Part shown: positions 1-5,597 of the stretch, piece after piece | How the letters are laid out: every line of letters starts with the position of its first letter | How positions within the stretch are numbered: the first letter of the stretch is position 1 | Source of the DNA: Streptococcaceae bacterium | GTDB lineage: Bacteria > Bacillota > Bacilli > Lactobacillales > Streptococcaceae | DNA: 5,597 bases | NCBI GenBank assembly: GCA_031279745.1 | Contig: JAITHN010000160.1 | Span: forward strand, 1-5,597 | Direction: 5' to 3' | Translations under genes and position numbers: made by a program | Notes under the pieces: generated by a model | What the model was told of the DNA's origin: nothing | Databases searched by the model: none | The model's input: the letters and a program-made list of their open reading frames with translations, nothing else

Positions 1-344
1 TTCTGATAGAAGAGATGAGAGGACTCAAGCAGGAGAATTTGGTTGTCATTCTCTTAGATACACAAAATAGGATGATTAAGAAAAAAACATTGTTTATTGG
101 CACGGTAAATCAGTCTATTGCCCACCCTAGGGAAATCTTCCGTGAAGCAGTCAGGCATTCTGCAACAGGTATTTTGATTGCGCACAACCATCCTTCAGGA
201 GACACGACTCCTTCAAAGGAAGACAAGATATTGACGAAAAAAATTGTAAAAAACGGCGTGATGATTGGCATCCCACTCTTAGATCATCTGATTATTGGGG
301 GAGAGAAGTATTATAGTTTTCGTGAACAAGGGGAAATCGGATGA
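1..344 (+). CDS. radC: RadC family JAB/MPN-domain protein, 3' end only
   Basis: This is the C-terminal part of a RadC-family protein; the reading frame is open from base 3 and its true start lies upstream of the window. The ATG at base 15 is internal, because the residues before it (LIEEMRGLKQEN) match the usual lead-in to the family's JAB domain. Counting from that Met, the JAMM metal-binding signature is complete: a candidate Glu at 40 (PREIFREA), His57 and His59 in HNHPSGD, then Ser67 and Asp70. A GIPLLDHLIIG segment and a typical short tail follow. Known members are about 220-230 residues, so roughly half is missing. The family is annotated as DNA repair, but its biochemical role is unsettled; the motif only supports a metal-dependent hydrolase-like fold. 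Three of six Arg codons here are AGG. In many Bacillota radC precedes mreBCD; here it is followed by a tRNA gene. No clear terminator hairpin follows the stop. Confidence 0.95.
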   Translation, partial: LIEEMRGLKQENLVVILLDTQNRMIKKKTLFIGTVNQSIAHPREIFREAVRHSATGILIAHNHPSGDTTPSKEDKILTKKIVKNGVMIGIPLLDHLIIGGEKYYSFREQGEIG

Positions 345-386
345 CACTCAGTTGAAAAACAGACGTTGTTCCAAAATCGCCAGGAA

Positions 387-415
387 TTGTGAAAAAAATA
401 GAAGTTTGTTACAAT
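387..415 (+). promoter_or_regulatory. Sigma-A-type promoter of the tRNA-Arg gene
   Basis: The -35 element is TTGTGA (387-392) and the -10 element TACAAT (410-415), separated by exactly 17 bp; each differs from the consensus at one or two bases. Transcription should begin near 421-424, within a few bases of the mature tRNA 5' end at 424, so the precursor would have almost no 5' leader. As no terminator lies between the tRNA and the next gene, this promoter probably also drives the methyltransferase. Confidence 0.75.
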
Positions 416-423
416 TGTTTTAG

Positions 424-497
<74 letters not shown>

Positions 498-505
498 TTA
501 AAAAA

Positions 506-514
506 AGGGGGGAG
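506..514 (+). promoter_or_regulatory. Ribosome binding site of the methyltransferase gene
   Basis: The purine run AGGGGGGAG ends six bases before the ATG at 521. It is unusually G-rich compared with the common AGGAGG but can still pair with the 16S rRNA tail. It begins only nine bases after the last base of the tRNA, so the whole leader of the coding sequence is tRNA 3' trailer. Confidence 0.7.
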
Positions 515-520
515 CAGTTT

Positions 521-1252
521 ATGAGTAATCTAGAACTTTTTAACGGAAAAGCGATTTACTATAAAGAAGCTCGCCCTGATTATCCCCAAGGATTACTTAG
601 AGATTTGGAAAAGCTTGGAAAGAAAGTCGTTCTTGATATTGGAGCGGGAAGCGGAGTATTGGCTCGTCAATTATTGCAAAATAAGATTGGCGAACAAGTC
701 ATTGCCAGCGAACCAAATGAAGAGATGCGCCTTTTGCTAGATACGTCGATTGGCGGATTTGAAAATGCTCGCGTGCTCTACTCTCCTTCCGAATCTATTC
801 AATTGGCAAATGCGTCGGTTGATTTGATTATTGCTGCACAAGCCTTTCATTATTTTGATATAGAACTTTTCCATCGTGAAGCTGTACGAGTGTTGAGAAA
901 AGACGGTTGGGTTTCTCTCATCTGGACCTCTAGAACAGGGAATACAGCATTTGAATCGAAACTTTCGGAAATAGAGGAGAAGAACGGGAGAATCTCAGAA
1001 AAGATTGAAATTCAAGTGATTCAAGACTTCTTTAATTCATCCTTTTTACGAAAACAGTATCGAAGTAACGTAAAATACGATAAGGATTCATTTGTTAAGC
1101 GTCATCTCTCAAGTTCGTATGCGCCAAGTGTTGAAACCGATAAAGGAAAAAGTATGGTGAAGGATTTGGAAACTTTGTTTGATGAATTTCAAGAGGAAGG
1201 AATTCTTGAAATCCCTCTTTTGACTTATCATTATTATGGACAGTTAAAATAA
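521..1252 (+). CDS. Class I SAM-dependent methyltransferase, substrate unknown
   Basis: The 243-residue product has the Rossmann-type methyltransferase fold. Motif I is VLDIGAGSG (about residues 37-45), the glycine loop that holds S-adenosylmethionine. Glu64 in ASEPNEEM sits where the acidic residue that binds the SAM ribose is expected. A motif IV-like stretch, DLIIAAQAFHYF (101-112), and AVRVLRKDGW (121-130) follow, the latter marking the usual turn after a helix. The opening (FNGKAIYYKEARPDYP) is typical of small-molecule methyltransferases of the Methyltransf_11/25 type, often loosely named after trans-aconitate or ubiquinone/menaquinone enzymes. Nothing in the sequence fixes the substrate. 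There is no signal peptide or membrane segment, so it should be cytosolic. The start at 521 is supported by the ribosome binding site at 506-514. It lies 23 bp after tRNA-Arg with no terminator or obvious promoter of its own, and a strong hairpin directly follows the stop. Confidence 0.9.
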   Translation: MSNLELFNGKAIYYKEARPDYPQGLLRDLEKLGKKVVLDIGAGSGVLARQLLQNKIGEQVIASEPNEEMRLLLDTSIGGFENARVLYSPSESIQLANASVDLIIAAQAFHYFDIELFHREAVRVLRKDGWVSLIWTSRTGNTAFESKLSEIEEKNGRISEKIEIQVIQDFFNSSFLRKQYRSNVKYDKDSFVKRHLSSSYAPSVETDKGKSMVKDLETLFDEFQEEGILEIPLLTYHYYGQLK

Positions 1253-1286
1253 AACCGTTGAGAATGATTGATTCTCAACGGTTTTT
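1251..1286. terminator. Bidirectional Rho-independent terminator
   Basis: A perfect stem of about 15 bp pairs AAAACCGTTGAGAAT (1251-1265) with ATTCTCAACGGTTTT (1271-1285) around the loop GATTG. The rightward strand ends in TTTTT (1282-1286), and the leftward strand reads TTTTATTTTAA after the stem, so it can work in both directions. It overlaps the stop codon of the methyltransferase and is the only strong hairpin downstream of rnjA, whose stop is about 120 bp away on the opposite strand. Confidence 0.93.
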
Positions 1287-1407
1287 GGATTTTAAACTTT
1301 ATTTGTATCCGTCAGATTTGAGACGCACTTTCAAGGGCTGTTCAGGATTTACCAATCATCCAGATTTGAACGATTTTTAGGTCAAACAGTTGATGCTTGG
1401 TCTAATG

Positions 1408-3087
1408 TTAATCTGCTTTTAGGACGAGGGAGACCACCATAGGTCTACGCTCTGTCTGCTCATAGAGGTAAGGAGAAATGGTTTCAGTCATCACTTCCCG
1501 AATATTGTGTTCATTGACGTCGTCGCCTTTCAATTTTTGGCGAACCGCTTCAAATAAGAGCTTTTGACCGTTTGAAAGTAATTCACCACTTTCACGCATG
1601 TAGACGAAGCCGCGGGAAAGAATATCAGGACCACTCACGATGTGCTTGTTATTAAAATCAACGGTGACGACGCAGAGAACCATTCCTTCGTTAGAGAGAT
1701 AACGGCGATCGCGAAGAACGGCATTTCCAATATCTCCGATACCGGAGCCATCTACATAGACGTCTGCTGCATTGAAATGTCCAGCCACACGAGCGGAATC
1801 GCTTGTAAGAGCAAGCACATCACCATTTTCTAAAACAAAACAATTTTCTTTTGGAACGCCAACATCTTGAGCTAATTTTGAATGAATTTTCAACATGCGA
1901 TATTCCCCGTGGACGGGCATAAAGTATTTTGGCATCATCAAGCGAAGCATGAGTTTTTGTTCTTCTTGTCCACCATGCCCAGAAGTGTGGATGTTGTTAA
2001 TCTTACCGTGGATGACCTCTGCACCTGCTTCAGAAAGAAGATTAATCAATCGGTTTACGCTCACGGTATTTCCTGGAATTGGGCTACTAGAAAAGATAAC
2101 CGTATCCCCAGGATTGATGGAAATTTGGCGGTGTGTCCCGTTGGCGATGCGGCTTAGTGCAGCCATCGGCTCACCTTGAGAACCAGTACAAAGAATCATC
2201 GTTTGCTCTTTAGGTAAAGAGTTGATTTCACTTGCATCGACAAACGTTCCTTCAGGCACGTTGATATAGCCTAATTCAATTCCGTTAACGATGGCTTTTT
2301 CCATAGAACGACCAAAGACACAAATCTTTCTTCCCGTCTTGACAGCCGCAACTGCAGCTTGCTGCAAGCGGAATACATTGGAGGCAAAGCTAGCAAAAAT
2401 GATACGTCCTTCAATTTTTTCGAAAATACGCATAATGCTTTTTCCAATGATTTTTTCGGATTTTGTAAATGTTGGGATTTCAGCATTTGTCGAATCACTG
2501 AGTAGGCAAAGGACGCCTTCCTCTCCGATTTTTGCCATTTTATGAATATCTGCAGGTTCTCCAACAGGCGTCCAGTCAAATTTGAAGTCTCCCGTACACA
2601 CAATGTTTCCAGGCGGAGTTTTGATAACAACACCTAATGGATTGGGGATGGAGTGCGTAGTGCGGAAGAAGCTGACGCTTGTTTTATTAAATTTTACAAC
2701 GCTATCTTCTTGAATTTCATGTAACTCAGCATCACGAAGAAGGCCATGTTCATCCAGTTTGTTTCGGATGAGGGCAAGGGATAGCGGGCCTGCGAAGATG
2801 GGGATATTCGCCTGTTTCAATAGGAAAGGGATACCGCCAATGTGGTCCTCATGTCCATGGGTAATAATCAACCCTTTTACTTTCGGGAGATTTTTCACGA
2901 TATAGCTGTAATCTGGAATCACATAATCAATTCCTAAAAGTTCATCTTCTGGAAATTTGATTCCTGCATCTACAATGATGATTTCATCTTGATACTGAAT
3001 CCCATAAGTGTTTTTTCCTATTTCGCCCAGTCCGCCGATCGCGAAGACACCAACTTCGTTGTTTTGAATGTTTAGTTTCTGTTTCAT
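1408..3087 (-). CDS. rnjA: Ribonuclease J1
   Basis: The 559-residue product is a full-length RNase J, a metallo-beta-lactamase/beta-CASP enzyme with endonuclease and 5'-to-3' exonuclease activity that acts in mRNA decay and rRNA maturation. The zinc-binding motif HGHEDH is at residues 77-82, the further ligands are His145 (TTHSIPN), Asp167 (TGDFKFD) and His393 (PVHGEYR), and the beta-CASP residues include Asp198 (SDSTNA) and the HTSGHGG motif at 367-373. The C-terminal dimerisation domain occupies about 460-559. All key residues are present. Length and the rpoY gene directly upstream point to the J1 paralogue rather than J2. The ATG follows the rpoY stop by one base, and GGTGGA (3096-3101 on the leftward strand) inside the end of rpoY is the likely ribosome binding site, so the two genes are probably translated in a coupled way. 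The nearest terminator is at 1251-1286, leaving about 120 bases of 3' untranslated region. Confidence 0.97.
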   Translation of the reverse strand: MKQKLNIQNNEVGVFAIGGLGEIGKNTYGIQYQDEIIIVDAGIKFPEDELLGIDYVIPDYSYIVKNLPKVKGLIITHGHEDHIGGIPFLLKQANIPIFAGPLSLALIRNKLDEHGLLRDAELHEIQEDSVVKFNKTSVSFFRTTHSIPNPLGVVIKTPPGNIVCTGDFKFDWTPVGEPADIHKMAKIGEEGVLCLLSDSTNAEIPTFTKSEKIIGKSIMRIFEKIEGRIIFASFASNVFRLQQAAVAAVKTGRKICVFGRSMEKAIVNGIELGYINVPEGTFVDASEINSLPKEQTMILCTGSQGEPMAALSRIANGTHRQISINPGDTVIFSSSPIPGNTVSVNRLINLLSEAGAEVIHGKINNIHTSGHGGQEEQKLMLRLMMPKYFMPVHGEYRMLKIHSKLAQDVGVPKENCFVLENGDVLALTSDSARVAGHFNAADVYVDGSGIGDIGNAVLRDRRYLSNEGMVLCVVTVDFNNKHIVSGPDILSRGFVYMRESGELLSNGQKLLFEAVRQKLKGDDVNEHNIREVMTETISPYLYEQTERRPMVVSLVLKAD

Positions 3088-3088
3088 C

Positions 3089-3301
3089 TTATAATTCCAC
3101 CAATTTAAATTCTGTGTTTTCTTTTTCGTATGCCAATGCGTTCTCAGACAACTCTTGGATCAACTCAATATTGTAAGTCGTGTTCTCTTCGATTCTAGCG
3201 CGTGCTTCAATCAGATCCTTAGCCTCGATAAACAGGGATTTGGTTGCTTCTCTTTTTGGATTTCTGTCACGCGTTTCTTGGTAATAGACTTTAAAAATCA
3301 T
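3089..3301 (-). CDS. rpoY: DNA-directed RNA polymerase subunit epsilon
   Basis: The 70-residue product begins [18 protein letters not shown] and continues through [10 protein letters not shown] and [19 protein letters not shown], the recognisable pattern of the RNA polymerase epsilon subunit (formerly DUF1447/YkzG). The family is a small, Firmicutes-specific accessory subunit of core RNA polymerase whose structure resembles phage T7 Gp2; its role is not essential and not fully settled. The length equals the family norm. GGAGG (bases 3309-3313, leftward strand) lies seven bases before the ATG. It is the first gene of the rpoY-rnjA operon, an arrangement conserved in Bacillus and many Lactobacillales. 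Confidence 0.95.
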   Translation of the reverse strand: MIFKVYYQETRDRNPKREATKSLFIEAKDLIEARARIEENTTYNIELIQELSENALAYEKENTEFKLVEL

Positions 3302-3335
3302 GTTTTAGCCTCCGTTCATGGATAGTATTACTTCT

Positions 3336-3344
3336 ATTTTAGCA
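3336..3344 (-). promoter_or_regulatory. Extended -10 promoter of rpoY-rnjA
   Basis: Read on the leftward strand, TGC-TAAAAT is an extended -10 element (TG at 3344-3343, hexamer 3341-3336). The -35 region at the right distance is poor (TTATTC-like), as is usual when the TG extension compensates. Transcription would start near 3329, giving a leader of about 28 bases that contains the rpoY ribosome binding site. Confidence 0.6.
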
Positions 3345-3496
3345 TAGGAGGAAGGAAAAGAATAATAGATAAGTGAATCAGGCGGAAAGCACACAAGATT
3401 CTCCAAAAAAAAGGGGGCAGGTTTGAGGAGGGGGCGAATTTCTCAATTGGGAAAAATGAAATTAATAAAAAAATGAAAAAATAAAAAGATAACAAA

Positions 3497-3505
3497 TGTT
3501 ATACT
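3497..3505 (+). promoter_or_regulatory. Possible upstream extended -10 promoter for pflB
   Basis: TGT-TATACT (hexamer 3500-3505) is a good extended -10 element, but no -35 hexamer is visible in the A-rich DNA before it. It lies half inside an inverted repeat, ATAACA-AA-TGTTAT (3489-3502). A start near 3512 would place the cre-like site about 15-30 bases downstream, a position where CcpA could block elongation. This is a weaker candidate than the promoter at 3623-3651. Confidence 0.35.
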
Positions 3506-3526
3506 CTAATGCAAACTATAGTTATT

Positions 3527-3540
3527 TTAAAACGTTATCA
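3527..3540 (+). promoter_or_regulatory. cre-like CcpA binding site upstream of pflB
   Basis: TTAAAACGTTATCA matches the catabolite-responsive element consensus TGWAARCGYTWNCA at 13 of 14 positions; only the second base (T for G) differs. It is centred about 125 bp upstream of the likely main pflB start. By position it could activate the main promoter or repress the possible upstream one. CcpA control of pyruvate formate-lyase would fit the switch between lactate and mixed-acid fermentation. The binding itself is inferred. Confidence 0.6.
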
Positions 3541-3622
3541 ATTACATATTTAAGCGAAAAGGGTAAGAAAATTAAATAATATTAAGAAATGGTAATACGA
3601 GATAAAAATGAGAAAAATAGTA

Positions 3623-3651
3623 TTTACAAACAATTTTGTTCATGGTATTTT
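3623..3651 (+). promoter_or_regulatory. Main sigma-A-type promoter of pflB
   Basis: TTTACA (3623-3628) and TATTTT (3646-3651) are separated by 17 bp, with a TG extension (TGG at 3643-3645) before the -10. Transcription should begin near 3658, giving a leader of about 39 bases. An inverted repeat, ACAAA-CAAT-TTTGT (3626-3639), overlaps the -35 and the spacer, and another, TTCTT-GT-AAGAA (3653-3664), covers the start point; both are placed as operators would be. Confidence 0.65.
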
Positions 3652-3696
3652 ATTCTTGTAAGAAATACATTTAAACATTTCAGAAAGAGGTATTTG

Positions 3697-5597
3697 ATGT
3701 CAACTTCAACAAAAGAACTTAAAGGCACTAACTTTGAACAAGCATGGCGCGGTTTCAAAGGAACAGACTGGAAAGAAAAAGTTTCTATTTCTCGTTTCGT
3801 AAAAGAAAACTACACTCCATACGATGGAGATGAATCTTTCTTGGCAGGAGCTACTGACCGTACGCTTCATATCAAAAAGATTATTGAAGATACAAAAGCA
3901 CAATATGAAGCAACAAAATTCCCTATGGATACAGATCGTGTTGCATCTATTGATGAAATCCCTGCTGGATACATCGACCAAGAAAACGAAGTGATCTTTG
4001 GTTTACAAAACTCTGAATTATTCCGTTTATCATTGATGCCTAAAGGTGGAATCCGCATGGCGGAAACAACTTTAAGCGAAAATGGATATGAAATCGATCC
4101 TGCAATCCACGACATCTACAATAAATACGCTTCAAGTGTAAATGATGGAATTTTCCGTGCATACACTTCAAACATTCGTAAAGCTCGTCACGCACACACT
4201 GTAACTGGACTTCCAGATGCATACTCTCGTGGACGTATCATCGGGGTTTACGCACGTCTTGCATTGTACGGTGCTGATTTCTTGATGAAAGAAAAAGTAA
4301 AAGATTGGAATTCAATCACTGAAATCAACGAAGAAACCATTCGTTTACGTGAAGAAATCAACCTTCAATACCAAGCATTACAACAAGTCATCAACTTGGG
4401 AGATGCTTACGGTGTGGATGTTCGTCGTCCTGCTGAAGATACAAAAGAAGCAATCCAATGGATTAACATTGCGTTTATGGCTGTATGTCGTGTAATCAAT
4501 GGAGCTGCGACTTCACTTGGTCGTGTGCCGATCGTATTAGACGTATTTGCTGAGCGTGATTTGGCAGAAGGTCGTTATACTGAAGAAGAAATCCAAGAAT
4601 TTGTTGATGATTTCGTATTGAAATTGCGTACAGTGAAATTTGCACGTACGAAAGCATATGATGCTTTATATTCTGGAGATCCTACATTCATCACAACTTC
4701 AATGGCTGGTATGGGGAACGACGGGCGTCACCGTGTCACAAAAATGGATTACCGTTTCTTAAACACGTTGGACACAATCGGAAACTCTCCTGAACCAAAC
4801 TTGACTGTTTTATGGGCAGAAGAATTACCATATTCATTCAAACATTATGCAATGGACATGAGTCATAAACACTCTTCTATTCAATATGAAGGTGTAACAA
4901 CAATGGCTAAAGAAGGTTATGGCGAAATGAGCTGTATCTCTTGTTGTGTATCTCCATTGGACCCTGAAAATGAAGAAGGACGTCATAACATCCAATACTT
5001 TGGAGCTCGTGTAAACGTACTTAAAGCTTTGTTAACAGGTATCAACGGTGGTTATGACGATGTGCATAGCGATTATAAAGTATTCGATATCGATGCAATC
5101 AAAGATGACGTATTAAACTACGATTCAGTACTTGCAAACTTTGAAAAATCATTGGATTGGTTGACAGACACGTATGTAGATGCGTTGAACATCATCCACT
5201 ACATGACTGACAAATACAACTATGAAGCAGTACAAATGGCATTCTTACCATCTGTACAACGTGCAAACATGGGATTCGGAATCTGTGGATTTGCAAACAC
5301 TGTTGATTCATTGTCAGCGATCAAATACGGTACGGTAACTCCTATCCGTGACGAAAATGGTTACATCTATGACTACAAAACTGAAGGGGACTTCCCTCGT
5401 TATGGTGAAGATGATGATCGTGTAGATGAAATCGCTAAATTAGTAATGGAAATGTTCTACACTCGTCTTGCAAGCCACAAATTATACAAAAACGCTGAAG
5501 CTACGGTTTCATTGTTAACCATCACTTCAAACGTTGCTTACTCTAAACAAACTGGGAACTCTCCAGTTCACCGTGGAGTATTTTTGAATGAAGATGG
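3697..5597 (+). CDS. pflB: Pyruvate formate-lyase (formate C-acetyltransferase), 5' part
   Basis: The frame stays open from the ATG at 3697 to the window edge, giving 633 codons of a protein usually about 750-780 long. The enzyme is a cytosolic glycyl-radical protein that cleaves pyruvate with CoA to acetyl-CoA and formate under anaerobic conditions. Residues near 169-183 ([15 protein letters not shown]) are a family hallmark, and CISCCVS at 413-419 holds the adjacent catalytic cysteines 416 and 417, equivalent to E. coli Cys418/Cys419. The radical glycine near the C-terminus is not in the window, so an intact gene cannot be proved. The ribosome binding site AAAGAGG (3684-3690) ends six bases before the ATG. 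Arg codons are almost all CGT, with frequent AAC, GAA and TTC, as expected of a highly expressed gene. Its activating enzyme, pflA, is not seen here. Confidence 0.97.
   Translation, partial: MSTSTKELKGTNFEQAWRGFKGTDWKEKVSISRFVKENYTPYDGDESFLAGATDRTLHIKKIIEDTKAQYEATKFPMDTDRVASIDEIPAGYIDQENEVIFGLQNSELFRLSLMPKGGIRMAETTLSENGYEIDPAIHDIYNKYASSVNDGIFRAYTSNIRKARHAHTVTGLPDAYSRGRIIGVYARLALYGADFLMKEKVKDWNSITEINEETIRLREEINLQYQALQQVINLGDAYGVDVRRPAEDTKEAIQWINIAFMAVCRVINGAATSLGRVPIVLDVFAERDLAEGRYTEEEIQEFVDDFVLKLRTVKFARTKAYDALYSGDPTFITTSMAGMGNDGRHRVTKMDYRFLNTLDTIGNSPEPNLTVLWAEELPYSFKHYAMDMSHKHSSIQYEGVTTMAKEGYGEMSCISCCVSPLDPENEEGRHNIQYFGARVNVLKALLTGINGGYDDVHSDYKVFDIDAIKDDVLNYDSVLANFEKSLDWLTDTYVDALNIIHYMTDKYNYEAVQMAFLPSVQRANMGFGICGFANTVDSLSAIKYGTVTPIRDENGYIYDYKTEGDFPRYGEDDDRVDEIAKLVMEMFYTRLASHKLYKNAEATVSLLTITSNVAYSKQTGNSPVHRGVFLNED

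Larger units (their letters stand above)
3302..3696. other. Divergent intergenic region between rpoY and pflB
   Basis: This 395-bp stretch contains no credible gene. Its left edge carries the leftward rpoY promoter. A G-rich purine tract lies at 3405-3435, after which the sequence becomes very A-rich. From about 3489 it holds a dense set of control-like elements for pflB: a palindrome with an extended -10 (3489-3505), a 10-bp perfect palindrome (3514-3523), a cre-like site (3527-3540) and the main promoter (3623-3651), with two further inverted repeats at 3626-3639 and 3653-3664. No transcription terminator is needed, since both neighbours point away. Confidence 0.7.

Noticed and set aside
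387..400. TTGTGAAA in front of the tRNA as half of a Rex operator
   Set aside because: No matching TTTCACAA half follows at the right distance, and the bases are explained by the -35 element.
1264..1380. 38-codon rightward reading frame starting at an ATG inside the terminator stem
   Set aside because: It starts inside the hairpin, has no ribosome binding site and resembles no protein I know; most likely chance.
1642..2633. Several open frames on both strands overlapping rnjA
   Set aside because: They are shadows of the rnjA coding frame, with no supporting start signals or recognisable domains.
3456..3476. Very short frame MKLIKK in the intergenic region
   Set aside because: Six codons in A-rich DNA without a well-placed ribosome binding site.
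3694..3696. TTG immediately upstream of the pflB ATG as an alternative start
   Set aside because: The ATG at 3697 has better spacing from AAAGAGG and gives the usual N-terminus; only one codon would change.
3706..4222. Leftward open frames opposite the start of pflB
   Set aside because: Their translations are low-complexity or cysteine/phenylalanine-rich in an antisense-like way, and the strand is covered by a clear pflB frame.

Overview
The window is ordinary chromosomal DNA from a low-GC Gram-positive bacterium (Bacillota), most likely of the order Lactobacillales. The evidence is the RNA polymerase epsilon subunit gene (rpoY) directly upstream of an RNase J1-type gene, a pyruvate formate-lyase with a catabolite-control (cre-like) site upstream, Shine-Dalgarno sequences and promoters of the firmicute type, and a tRNA gene without an encoded CCA end. 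A Carnobacteriaceae- or Enterococcaceae-like organism is possible, but the genus cannot be fixed from this sequence.

Layout, left to right. (1) The last ~113 codons of radC run rightward off the left edge. (2) After a 79-bp gap comes a complete tRNA-Arg(CCU) gene, with a well-formed sigma-A-type promoter ending just in front of it. (3) No terminator follows the tRNA. A ribosome binding site starts about 10 bp after its last base and serves a 243-codon class I SAM-dependent methyltransferase of unknown substrate. (4) A strong hairpin with T runs on both sides ends the methyltransferase transcript and probably also the convergent one. (5) A leftward two-gene operon follows, rpoY then rnjA, with one base between the genes and an extended -10 promoter in front. 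(6) A 395-bp AT-rich intergenic region holds the divergent promoters for rpoY-rnjA and pflB, a 13-of-14 match to the CcpA cre consensus, several short palindromes and a G-rich purine tract. (7) The first 633 codons of pflB run rightward off the right edge. Both active-site cysteines are present; the radical glycine lies beyond the window.

The genes are mostly independent housekeeping units: DNA metabolism (radC), translation (tRNA-Arg), transcription and mRNA decay (rpoY-rnjA) and fermentation (pflB). I see no mobile element, CRISPR array, toxin-antitoxin pair or defence cassette, and no clear new system. The points most worth a second look are the apparent tRNA-methyltransferase co-transcript, the layered pflB control region, and a possible gene remnant between rnjA and its terminator.
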